Shown here: piece by piece, positions 8,018 through 15,734 of the stretch
How positions within the stretch are numbered: position 1 is the stretch's first letter
Layout: the number at the start of each line of letters is the position of its first letter
Source of the DNA: Brevundimonas sp.
Lineage (GTDB): Bacteria; Pseudomonadota; Alphaproteobacteria; Caulobacterales; Caulobacteraceae
Length of the DNA stretch: 25,561 nt
Reading direction: 5' to 3'
NCBI GenBank assembly: GCA_020253595.1
Contig: JADCBH010000111.1
Location: 1-25,561, forward strand
Notes under the pieces: model-generated
The model's database searches: none
What the model was told of the DNA's origin: nothing
What the model saw: only the letters and a program-made list of their open reading frames with translations
Program-made: the position numbers and the translations under genes

Positions 8018-9060
8018 TCACGCTCACCGTAAGGCAACTGGAAGCTGACGCGAGCGCCGCCTTCAGACAGGTTTGACGCGGTGATGCTTCCCCCATGCGC
8101 CTCGACAATGCGCCGACAGATCGACAACCCAAGCCCCATGCCGGTTCCCCCGTCAACGGGCGGTTGAGGATCGAAGCTCGGCATCGGGTTGAGGAACCCG
8201 GGTCCATTGTCCGCAACCTCGAAACGATAGGCATCCGCACACGCTTCTCCGCTGATCGACACAGCGGGATTGTGCTCGGCACGCCCGTGGATGAAAGCGT
8301 TGCGAAGCAGGTTCAGCAGGACCTGTTGAATCTGCACGACGTCGCAACGCAGCGATGCTTCCGCAGCATCGATCTTCAGGATGAAAGCTGCATCTCGGGC
8401 CTGAAGCTGAAGCAGCGGTTCGATGTCGGCCACCAGCTTTCGACCGGATACATCCGCATGAAACTGCGTTTCTCTGGAGAGAAGCGCACGGAAGCGGCGG
8501 ATGATGTCCGATGCCCGATGCGCCTGGGCGATCGAGCCTTCCAGTGCCTCCAGCACCTCGGGACGAATGCTGGCGGACTGCAGCTCTTCCCGGGCGATAT
8601 GGAGGAGAGTAGTCATCGCGGCGAGCGGTTGATTGATCTCGTGTCCGACCAGCGCCGCCAGTTCACCCAGGCTGTTGAGCTGCCAGTTCAAGAGGACTTC
8701 GTTTCTCAGCCTCTCAAGATCATGCTCTGTCCGAAGCCGCTCGGTCTCGTCGCGCACGAACAGGGCGGTAAGGGGCCCTTTTGGTGAGTCGAAAGGGACA
8801 GAAAAGACGACGAGGTCCTTCTCATTGCCGACGATTTCGGCCTTCAGGGAGACCGGCCTACCCCGCCGCTCTGCAGTCACCATTGTCTTCACGTCGAAGC
8901 CGGGAAGCAGCGAAGACAGGGGCGTGGACGCTGCCGCCAGATCGCGTTGCCAAAACGCTTTGGCGGTCGGGTTCGCGAGGCACACAGTTCCCCTCTCGTC
9001 GACGGCCAAAATGGACACCGGAGCCGCCTCCAAGACTGTTCGCGCCAGACTGGCTTCCAC
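8014..9060 (-). CDS. Cytoplasmic PAS-domain sensor histidine kinase, FixL-like without heme signature
   Basis: A 348-residue kinase starting at a GTG preceded by GGGAG. No membrane segment is present, so it is soluble. Residues about 5-105 form one PAS domain (APVSILAVDERGTVCLANPT). The dimerisation domain holds the phosphoacceptor H140 in LVGHEINQPLAAM, followed by the ATP-binding domain with an N box (NLLRNAFIHG, about 250-259), G1 (VADNGPGF, 283-290) and G2 (GTGMGLGLSI, 305-314). The kinase core is the FixL/HPK4 type, and the partner regulator overlaps it. The PAS domain contains no histidine, so it cannot bind heme through the proximal His that FixL uses. Its signal (redox, flavin, small ligand or another protein) is unknown; C27 is the only cysteine in the PAS. 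Confidence 0.9.
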   Translation of the reverse strand: MEASLARTVLEAAPVSILAVDERGTVCLANPTAKAFWQRDLAAASTPLSSLLPGFDVKTMVTAERRGRPVSLKAEIVGNEKDLVVFSVPFDSPKGPLTALFVRDETERLRTEHDLERLRNEVLLNWQLNSLGELAALVGHEINQPLAAMTTLLHIAREELQSASIRPEVLEALEGSIAQAHRASDIIRRFRALLSRETQFHADVSGRKLVADIEPLLQLQARDAAFILKIDAAEASLRCDVVQIQQVLLNLLRNAFIHGRAEHNPAVSISGEACADAYRFEVADNGPGFLNPMPSFDPQPPVDGGTGMGLGLSICRRIVEAHGGSITASNLSEGGARVSFQLPYGERE

Positions 9061-9121
9061 CTTGGCTCCCGCCCTCCACCGTTCGCTAACCCGTAGCCTG
9101 ATTCAGAACCGGTCGCCCGCA

Positions 9122-9134
9122 TTCCCTAGGGGAA
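9122..9134. promoter_or_regulatory. Inverted repeat TTCCC-TAG-GGGAA in divergent promoter region
   Basis: A perfect 5-3-5 inverted repeat, 62 bases upstream of the kinase GTG and about 105 bases upstream of the receptor ATG. It lies 8 bases from a second inverted repeat. Such paired symmetry between a two-component operon and the first gene of a large operon suggests an operator. The binding protein is not known. Confidence 0.4.
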
Positions 9135-9142
9135 GGCGAGCG

Positions 9143-9160
9143 TTACGTAGGAATGCGTAA
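9143..9160. promoter_or_regulatory. Inverted repeat TTACG-N8-CGTAA, candidate FixJ-type operator
   Basis: Perfect 5-base half sites separated by 8 bases. The left half reads TTACGTAG, resembling the TACGTAG-like element I recall for FixJ binding. The site lies between the kinase-regulator pair and the chemotaxis operon, so it could serve autoregulation, control of the receptor gene, or both. This is inference from symmetry and context. Confidence 0.45.
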
Positions 9161-9239
9161 TTTACGATCTGCAAACCTTACTAGCTGAATAGGGATGTGG
9201 ATCGTCCCTCTTCGCTTCCTACTGATCGAGGCCAAGCCC

Positions 9240-11531
9240 ATGCTGAAGCGCACCTTCCTTGTCGGCGCAGTGATCGTCGCCTCTCTTGTCGCCATCCTGG
9301 CGACCGGCATTGGTCTGTCGATTACCGATGTTCGGGTCGGCGGGCCTCGCTACGCGGACATCGTCCAGAAGAAGGATCTGGTGGCCGATATTCTGCCGCC
9401 GCCGGTCTTCGTGATCGAGGGCTACCTGATGGCGTATCAGATGGCCAATGAGCCGACGAAGGCTGCTGAACTGACAGAACGCATCGTCGAACTGCACCGG
9501 CAGTACAATGAGCGGCAGGCCGTGTGGAACGAGTCGAACCTGGCTGAGAATCTCAAGGCCCAGGTTCAGGGCGATGTCGCCGTCACTGCAGATCGTTTCT
9601 GGGCCATCGCCGAGCGGGAGCTCGCGCCGGCTGCGGCGCGCGGCGATCAGGTGGCCGCCCAGGCGGCTCTTGCGCGCGCCACGGAAGCTTTCCAGGCGCA
9701 CAGAACAGCCGTTGACACCCTTGTCGAAGGTGCTGTCGCAAGCCAGGCAGGGACCGAGACGGAGGCCCTTTCCTGGTCGAACCAGGTGATGGTTGGTGGC
9801 GCGATTGGCGGGCTTCTCATTCTGGGGGCCCTGATCTTCGGAACCGCCTTCCTCATGCGCCGGGTTTTCAATCCGCTGTCCGGCATGACGGCAGCCATGC
9901 AGCGGCTCGCCGACGGCCACACCGATGTGATGGTGGTCGGAGAGGAGCGCAAAGACGAGATCGGTGCCCTCGCTCGCGCCCTGGCGCAGTTCAAGCGAAA
10001 TGCCGAGGCCCTGGATGTCGCATCGGTCGAAGCCCGGGCCAAACAGGCCGAGATCCTCGACGCGACCGCGCAACTTGCCGCCGCCAAGCGCAATCAGGCC
10101 GTCATCGAGTTCGACCTGCAGGGCAACATTCTCGATGCCAACGACAACTTCCTGAAGACGGTAGGCTTCCAGATCGACGAGATTCGTGGCCGCCATCACA
10201 GAATGTTCTGTGATCAAGCTTACACCTCAACCGCGGAATACTCTGATTTCTGGCGGCGCCTTGGTAACGGCGAGTTCATGTCGGGCCGGTTCGAGCGGCT
10301 GGGGCAGGGACAAAGGCGGATCGTCCTCGATGCGACCTACAATGCCATCCTCAACGCCGAGGGGCGTCCTTACAAGGTCGTGAAGTTCGCTACCGACGTC
10401 ACGGCAGCGGAAGTCGCCAAGGAGCAGCGCGAGGCCGCAGACAAGGCGATCGCCGAACAACAGAGCCTCGTCGTGCATTTGACGGCTGAGGGCCTGGAAG
10501 CGCTCTCCAACGGCGACCTGTCCTTCCGCATCCGTAGCGAGTTCCCAGCCGATTACGCCAAGCTCCGCGAGGACTTCAACGCGGCCATGCAGTCCCTCGA
10601 AGACGCCATGGGTGTGATCAACAACAATGCGGCCGCCATGCAGACCGGCGCGTCCGAGATCTCGACGGCTGCGGACGACCTGTCGCGCCGCACCGAGCAG
10701 CAAGCCGCGACCCTTGAGGAGACGGCTGCCGCGCTCGACCAGATCACGGCGACCGTCCGCAAGACTGCCGAGGGTGCGCAGCGGGCCAATACGGTGGTCG
10801 TTGAGGCCCGTCGCGACGCGGAACGCAGCGGCGAAGTGGTCCAGTCGGCTGTCGCCGCCATGGGCGAGATCGAGGCCTCGGCCCAGCAAATCAGCCAGAT
10901 CATCGGCGTGATCGACGAGATCGCTTTCCAGACCAACCTGCTGGCGCTCAACGCGGGCGTCGAAGCGGCGAGGGCCGGCGATGCGGGCAAGGGCTTCGCT
11001 GTCGTGGCCTCCGAGGTCCGCGCTCTGGCTCAACGCTCGGCCGACGCCGCCAAGGAAATCAAGGGCCTGATCTCGGCCTCTTCGGCTCAGGTGAAGGATG
11101 GCGTGACGCTTGTCGGCCAGACTGGCCACGCCCTGACCGGCATCGTGGAACGCGTCGGCGAGATCACAGGCCTGGTCCAGGAAATCAGCGCCTCGGCCCA
11201 GGAGCAGGCGACCGGACTCAGCCAGGTGAACACGGCCGTCAATCAGATGGACCAGACGACCCAGCAGAACGCAGCCATGGTCGAGCAGTCGACGGCGGCC
11301 AGCCATAACCTCAGTCAGGAGGCCGGTGAACTGGCGGCGCTCGTGGGTCGCTTCCGCACCACCAACTCGTCGAGGAAGCCCGCTGCTCAATCCGGCCGGC
11401 AGGCCGCGCCCGAGCCGGCGGTGCGTCAGGCCCAGCATCGCGTGGCCGAGTTCGCCGCCCGCTTCTCCGCCCCGCGTCGTGCCGCCAACGGCTCAGCTGC
11501 CGTCGCCGTGGACGAGTGGGAGGAGTTCTGA
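9240..11531 (+). CDS. mcpA: Methyl-accepting chemotaxis protein with PAS domain (McpA-like)
   Basis: A 763-residue receptor, first gene of the che operon. The ATG at 9240 is chosen over 9195 because GAGG lies 8 bases before it and the protein then starts MLKRTFLVG at its first membrane helix. Order of domains: TM1 (about 5-28), periplasmic helical sensor (29-182), TM2 (183-206), HAMP (207-260), PAS (about 285-390), second HAMP-like segment (410-465), then the cytoplasmic signalling domain, whose tip reads IDEIAFQTNLLALNAGVEAA and EVRALAQRSADAAKEIK. The C-terminus is DEWEEF, matching the xWxxF tether that CheR or CheB binds in other receptors. The gene overlaps the STAS gene by one base. The PAS could sense redox or a small molecule; the ligand of the periplasmic part is unknown. 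The symbol rests on position in a Caulobacter-like cluster. Confidence 0.9.
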   Translation: MLKRTFLVGAVIVASLVAILATGIGLSITDVRVGGPRYADIVQKKDLVADILPPPVFVIEGYLMAYQMANEPTKAAELTERIVELHRQYNERQAVWNESNLAENLKAQVQGDVAVTADRFWAIAERELAPAAARGDQVAAQAALARATEAFQAHRTAVDTLVEGAVASQAGTETEALSWSNQVMVGGAIGGLLILGALIFGTAFLMRRVFNPLSGMTAAMQRLADGHTDVMVVGEERKDEIGALARALAQFKRNAEALDVASVEARAKQAEILDATAQLAAAKRNQAVIEFDLQGNILDANDNFLKTVGFQIDEIRGRHHRMFCDQAYTSTAEYSDFWRRLGNGEFMSGRFERLGQGQRRIVLDATYNAILNAEGRPYKVVKFATDVTAAEVAKEQREAADKAIAEQQSLVVHLTAEGLEALSNGDLSFRIRSEFPADYAKLREDFNAAMQSLEDAMGVINNNAAAMQTGASEISTAADDLSRRTEQQAATLEETAAALDQITATVRKTAEGAQRANTVVVEARRDAERSGEVVQSAVAAMGEIEASAQQISQIIGVIDEIAFQTNLLALNAGVEAARAGDAGKGFAVVASEVRALAQRSADAAKEIKGLISASSAQVKDGVTLVGQTGHALTGIVERVGEITGLVQEISASAQEQATGLSQVNTAVNQMDQTTQQNAAMVEQSTAASHNLSQEAGELAALVGRFRTTNSSRKPAAQSGRQAAPEPAVRQAQHRVAEFAARFSAPRRAANGSAAVAVDEWEEF

Positions 11532-11806
11532 TGGCGACACTCGCGTTTCCAGCGCACGTTGACGCCACCACCGTCGCCGGTCTCACGCAGGTCCTGCGGG
11601 CCCATCGTGGCGATGATCTCATCCTCGACCTGTCCCAGACCGAACGTCTGGGCGGGCAGGGAGGGCAGTTGCTCCACTCGGCCCTGAAGACCTGGCGCGA
11701 AGACGGACACAGCCTGACACTCGCCAACACGCCCGATCATCTGAACCCCGCCCTCGAGCGGCTCGGTTTGTCGGGTGCCATTCCTTCTGAGGAACTCCGC
11801 CCATGA
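11531..11806 (+). CDS. STAS-domain protein of the chemotaxis operon
   Basis: A 91-residue single STAS domain (TLAFPAHVDATTVAGL, then DLILDLSQTERLGGQGGQLL). STAS proteins of the SpoIIAA type are switched by phosphorylation of a serine in a DSSG-like loop; here that loop reads LGGQGG, so no phosphorylatable Ser or Thr is at the site. Start and stop overlap both neighbours (TGATG with the receptor, ATGA with cheY), so it is made in step with them. I recall a gene at this place in Caulobacter being called cheX, but this protein is not a CheX phosphatase. Likely a protein-interaction module; the partner is unknown. Confidence 0.82.
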   Translation: MATLAFPAHVDATTVAGLTQVLRAHRGDDLILDLSQTERLGGQGGQLLHSALKTWREDGHSLTLANTPDHLNPALERLGLSGAIPSEELRP

Positions 11807-12162
11807 GCCAACTGGTTCTTGTCGTCGATGATTCACGGACCATGCGGGACATGGTGCGGATGGTGCTGGTCCAGGCCGATTACGAGGTCGTTCAGGCCGT
11901 CGACGGAGCGCATGGGCTCGAGGTGCTGTCCCAGCATACGCCTGACGTGATCATCACTGACATCAACATGCCCAACCTCGACGGCTTCGGCTTCATCGAG
12001 GCCGTGCGCAGCGAAGACCGTTCGACTCCGATCCTCGTTCTCACGACCGAGAGCGACGACGCCAAGAAGCAGCGCGCTCGTTCAGCGGGGGCGTCCGGCT
12101 GGATCGTCAAGCCGTTTGATCCGGACAAGCTGGTCGGCGCCGTCCGTCGCGTCGCGGCCTGA
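11803..12162 (+). CDS. cheY: CheY-type single-domain response regulator (first of three)
   Basis: A 119-residue stand-alone receiver. The acidic pair is D9 D10, the phosphoacceptor D53 (VIITDINMPNLDG), T81 in LVLTTES and K103 in WIVKPFD. The switch position that is Tyr106 in E. coli CheY is a tryptophan here (GASGWIVKPF). It lies between STAS and cheA, corresponding to cheYI of Caulobacter. It should take phosphate from CheA and either bind the flagellar switch or act as a sink. GAGG in the end of this gene is the ribosome site for cheA, which starts 9 bases on. Confidence 0.93.
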   Translation: MSQLVLVVDDSRTMRDMVRMVLVQADYEVVQAVDGAHGLEVLSQHTPDVIITDINMPNLDGFGFIEAVRSEDRSTPILVLTTESDDAKKQRARSAGASGWIVKPFDPDKLVGAVRRVAA

Positions 12163-12171
12163 GGCTTTCCC

Positions 12172-14412
12172 ATGGACCCCATGGAGGCGATCAAGGCGAC
12201 ATTCTTCCAGGAGTGCGACGAGCTGCTCGTCGATCTGGAAGGCGGGCTGCTGGCCATGCAGGGCGGCGATACCGACTCCGAGACGGTCAATGCGGTCTTT
12301 CGTGCCGTTCATTCCGTCAAGGGCGGGGCCGGGGCCTTCGGCATGGACGCTCTGGTGCGCTTCGCCCATGTCTTCGAGACGACTCTGGACGCGGTTCGGA
12401 ATGGCGAACTCGCAGCCGATGCCGCCGTCGTGGCCGTCCTCCTGAAGTCCGCTGATCGGCTTACCGACCATATCACCGCAGCCAAGCAGGGTTCGGAACT
12501 GCACAGCGACGACGCCGATCTGGTCTCCGAGCTTCAGGCGTTTACCGGGGCACCCGTTGAGGACGACGAGGTGGACCCTGGTGCTGGCTTCGTGCCGCAG
12601 GCGATTGGGCTCGGCGATTTTGGCCCGTCGCCTGATCTGACCCCCGCGCCCCTGAAGGTGGCGTCCTCTCGCTGGACCGTGACCTTCCGTCCCCACCCTG
12701 GTCTCTACCGGAACGGCAACGAACCCCTGACCTTGCTTCGTGAGCTCGAAAGGCTTGGGCCCATTGAGCTCTCGCTCGACGCTGATGTCCCTGGCCTGGA
12801 CGATTTCGACCCGGAAGGTGCCTATCTGACTTGGACGGTGCAGCTCGAAGCCGACGTGTCCGAAACGACGGTTCGGGACGTCTTCGAGTTCGTCGACGGT
12901 CAATGCGACCTGACCATTGTGCGCCCTGACGCAGAGGGGGCGATGGATGAGGGACCTTCTCTCTCCGACCTCCTCGCTCTTGCTCGCGGTGACGAGGAGC
13001 AGGCTCCCGATCCCGCGTCCCCGGCTGAACTGTCGCTTGAGGCGCTGCTTTCGCTCGCACGCGACGAACCCGCGTCAGTCACGGCGTCGGTCCCGCCAAC
13101 GATCACGGTCGAGACAGAGCCGCCGGTACAGCAGACCACCGGCCCCGCCCAGACCGGCCCGACGGACGCCGCCCCCTCTCAGCCCCGTGCGCCGACCGAA
13201 CGGACCGATAGTCCGGCTCAACCCACGATCCGGGTCGATCTGGATCGCGTTGACCGCCTGATCGACCTCGTCGGCGAGTTGGTCATCAATCAGGCGATGC
13301 TGGCTCAACAGATGCATGAGGCCGGTCTTGCAAGGACCGACGCGCTCGCGCTGTCGCTCGACGATCTCGAGCATCTGACGCGCGACATCCAGGACAGCGT
13401 GATGGCTATTCGGGCCCAGCCCGTGAAGTCGGTCTTTCAGCGCATGCCGCGACTGGTTCGGGAAGTCTCGGCGATGACGGGAAAGTCCGCGCGCCTGGCC
13501 ACGGAAGGCGAGGGCACCGAGGTCGACAAGACTGTGATCGAGCGCCTGACCGATCCGCTCACTCACATGATCCGCAATGCCATCGACCATGGCCTGGAAA
13601 GTCCCGAAGACAGGCTTGCTGCAGGGAAGCCAGCCGAGGGCGTCATCAGCCTGTCCGCGCAGCACCGCTCGGGTCGGATCGTCATCGAGGTTTCCGACGA
13701 TGGCCGGGGAATCAATCGATCGCGCGTGCGCCAGATCGCCGTCGAACGGGGCATCATCGATCCTGACGCATCGCTGACGGATGAGGAGATCGACAACCTG
13801 ATCTTCGCGCCCGGTTTTTCGACCGCTTCAGAAATCTCGGACATCTCCGGCCGCGGCGTCGGGATGGACGTGGTCAAGCGCTCCATCCAGGCTCTGGGTG
13901 GACGGATCACGATCAACTCGACGCCGGGTGTCGGCTCTCGCTTCACGATGAGCCTGCCTCTGACACTGGCCGTTCTGGATGGCATGGTTGTCATGGCCGG
14001 CCACCAGACCCTGGTCGTTCCGATCAGTGTGATCGTCGAAACTCTTCAACTGCGAACGGCAGAGACCCGGGCGCTGGGGCCCACAGGGTCCGTGCTCCTG
14101 GTTCGCGGTTCGCACGTTCCTGTCATCGACATCGCCTCCGAGCTTGGCCTTGGCCCGTCCAGCGACGCGGGCGTGATCATCCTGGTCGAGAGCGAACTCG
14201 GCGGTCTGGCCGCCCTGCGCGTCGACGCGATTCAGGGCCAGCGCCAGGTCGTCATCAAGAGTTTGGAGACGAACTACGGGCAGGTTCCCGGGGTGGGGGC
14301 CGCGACCATCCTCGGCGACGGGCGCGTTGCCCTCATCCTCGACGTGGACGCCGTCATCGGTCTCCGTCGCGCCAACGCCACGCAACCCATTCCCCTGGCC
14401 CTAGCGAGCTGA
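12172..14412 (+). CDS. cheA: Chemotaxis histidine kinase CheA
   Basis: A 746-residue kinase with all five regions. P1 is an Hpt domain with phosphorylated H47 (FRAVHSVKGGAGAFGM). P2-like region at about 168-250 starts WTVTFRPHPGLYRNGNEPL. A long linker rich in Pro, Thr and acidic residues (255-350) contains two copies of a SLxxLLxLAR motif. P3 dimerisation starts IRVDLDRVDRLIDLVGELV. P4 ATPase carries MIRNAIDHGLE (N box), SDDGRGI and GRGVGMDVVKRS. P5, the CheW-like docking domain, runs from about 605 to the end. It phosphorylates CheY and CheB in response to receptor state, at the cell pole or wherever the arrays form. It is followed 3 bases later by cheW. The product is full length for the family, and all catalytic motifs are intact. 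Confidence 0.97.
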   Translation: MDPMEAIKATFFQECDELLVDLEGGLLAMQGGDTDSETVNAVFRAVHSVKGGAGAFGMDALVRFAHVFETTLDAVRNGELAADAAVVAVLLKSADRLTDHITAAKQGSELHSDDADLVSELQAFTGAPVEDDEVDPGAGFVPQAIGLGDFGPSPDLTPAPLKVASSRWTVTFRPHPGLYRNGNEPLTLLRELERLGPIELSLDADVPGLDDFDPEGAYLTWTVQLEADVSETTVRDVFEFVDGQCDLTIVRPDAEGAMDEGPSLSDLLALARGDEEQAPDPASPAELSLEALLSLARDEPASVTASVPPTITVETEPPVQQTTGPAQTGPTDAAPSQPRAPTERTDSPAQPTIRVDLDRVDRLIDLVGELVINQAMLAQQMHEAGLARTDALALSLDDLEHLTRDIQDSVMAIRAQPVKSVFQRMPRLVREVSAMTGKSARLATEGEGTEVDKTVIERLTDPLTHMIRNAIDHGLESPEDRLAAGKPAEGVISLSAQHRSGRIVIEVSDDGRGINRSRVRQIAVERGIIDPDASLTDEEIDNLIFAPGFSTASEISDISGRGVGMDVVKRSIQALGGRITINSTPGVGSRFTMSLPLTLAVLDGMVVMAGHQTLVVPISVIVETLQLRTAETRALGPTGSVLLVRGSHVPVIDIASELGLGPSSDAGVIILVESELGGLAALRVDAIQGQRQVVIKSLETNYGQVPGVGAATILGDGRVALILDVDAVIGLRRANATQPIPLALAS

Positions 14413-14415
14413 GCC

Positions 14416-14874
14416 ATGACCCAGCAGACCCAAGATCGCCGCGAACTTATTGCCTTCCGGGTGGGGGATCAGGAGTTTTGTGTCGACATCCACGCTGTTC
14501 GTGAGATCCGCGGGTGGGCCAAGGCCACCCCGCTTCCTCACGCGCCCGCCTATATCCAGGGCGTGATCAATCTGCGCGGGACCGTGCTGCCCATCGTTGA
14601 TCTCGGGGCTCGCCTTGGCTTCGGGCCGACGTTGGCCACTCCGCGCCACGTGATCATCGTCGCCCGGATCGGTGCCAAGACGTTCGGACTTCTGGTCGAG
14701 GCAGTGTCTGACATTCTCAACATTGCCGACGCGGTCATTCAGCCGACGCCCGATGTGGCATGTGACGTCGTGCGCGGCTTCCTGCGGGGAGTGATCGCCC
14801 AGGACTCCGGCATGATCAGCCTCCTGTCGCTGGACGGCATTCTGCCCGAAGAGCATTCGCAGGAGGCGGCATGA
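14416..14874 (+). CDS. cheW: Chemotaxis coupling protein CheW
   Basis: A 152-residue CheW domain. It shows the characteristic FRVGDQEFCVDIHAVREI, the PHAPAYIQGVINLRGTVLPIVDL block, and VEAVSDILNI. CheW links receptors to CheA and builds the array lattice through ring contacts with CheA P5. It starts 3 bases after cheA and overlaps cheR by an ATGA, so it belongs to the same transcript. Length and motifs are standard. Confidence 0.97.
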   Translation: MTQQTQDRRELIAFRVGDQEFCVDIHAVREIRGWAKATPLPHAPAYIQGVINLRGTVLPIVDLGARLGFGPTLATPRHVIIVARIGAKTFGLLVEAVSDILNIADAVIQPTPDVACDVVRGFLRGVIAQDSGMISLLSLDGILPEEHSQEAA

Positions 14875-15734
14875 CCGCGCTCGCCCGCGCGACGTCTCAT
14901 GCCGGCGGCATCGCCGTCGAAGGCGAGTTCGCCTTCACCTGGCGTGACTTCGAGGAAGTCGCTGCCCTCCTGTACGAGATGTCGGGGATCTGCCTCTCGG
15001 AAGGCAAGGCGACGCTTGTCTATTCGCGGCTGGCGAAACGGGTTCGCGCGCTGCGCCTTCCTGATTTCGGTGCCTACCTCGATCTTGTCTCTTCAGACCA
15101 GGGCGAGAACGAGCGACGCGAGATGCTCAACGCTCTGACGACCAACGTCACGAGCTTTTTCCGCGAGGCCCATCACTTCACGGATCTGACAGATGTCGAA
15201 GGCCCGCGCCTTGCTGCGAAGGCACGAGCGGGCGGTCGTATCCGTCTGTGGTCGGCAGGCTGTTCCGCCGGGCACGAGGCCTATTCCGCCGCCATGGCGC
15301 TTCTGGCTGTGCTGCCCGAGGCCGGACAACTCGACGTCCGGATTCTCGCGACGGATATTGATACCGGTATCGTGGAGCGCGCGAAGGCTGGGCGTTACAG
15401 CGAAGCCGATGTCGCCCCCGTTCCCGCCGCCTACCGTTCAAGGGGCCTGCGCCGGGACGGCGATGCGTGGTCGGTCAGTCAGGACGTGCGCGATCTGGTC
15501 GCCTTCCGGCCTCTGAACCTGCTGGGGCCCTGGCCCATGAAGGGGCGTTTCGACGTCATCTTCTGTCGCAACGTCGCCATCTACTTCGATGACAAGACCC
15601 AGACCCAGCTGTTCTCGCGCTTCCGCGATCAGCTGGAGCCCGGCGGGCGTCTCTACGTCGGGCACTCCGAGCGGGCCTCGATCGACGGTCTGCGACCCGA
15701 CGGTCTGACGGCCTACCGACGCGAGGCCCCATGA
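14871..15734 (+). CDS. cheR: Chemotaxis protein methyltransferase CheR
   Basis: A 287-residue enzyme that transfers methyl groups from S-adenosylmethionine to receptor glutamates. The N-terminal helical domain is followed by LTTNVTSFFREAHHF (the conserved TNxTxFFR block, 90-104) and the SAM-binding loop LWSAGCSAGHEAYS (126-139). Downstream are ATDIDTGIVERAKAG, FDVIFCRNVAIYFD and VGHSERA. The SAM loop differs mildly from the common GCSTGEEPYS, with H and A in place of E and P; the fold residues remain, so I expect activity. ATGA overlaps tie it to cheW before and cheB after. The receptor WEEF tail is a likely docking site. Confidence 0.95.
   Translation: MTALARATSHAGGIAVEGEFAFTWRDFEEVAALLYEMSGICLSEGKATLVYSRLAKRVRALRLPDFGAYLDLVSSDQGENERREMLNALTTNVTSFFREAHHFTDLTDVEGPRLAAKARAGGRIRLWSAGCSAGHEAYSAAMALLAVLPEAGQLDVRILATDIDTGIVERAKAGRYSEADVAPVPAAYRSRGLRRDGDAWSVSQDVRDLVAFRPLNLLGPWPMKGRFDVIFCRNVAIYFDDKTQTQLFSRFRDQLEPGGRLYVGHSERASIDGLRPDGLTAYRREAP

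Noticed and set aside
8858..9160. Several overlapping short frames in the kinase region
   Set aside because: All are out-of-frame shadows of the kinase gene with Arg/Pro/Ser-rich translations.
9195..9239. An earlier ATG for the chemoreceptor
   Set aside because: The purine-rich stretch is directly adjacent to that ATG with no spacer, and it adds 15 residues before the TM1 start. The ATG at 9240 has GAGG at a normal distance.
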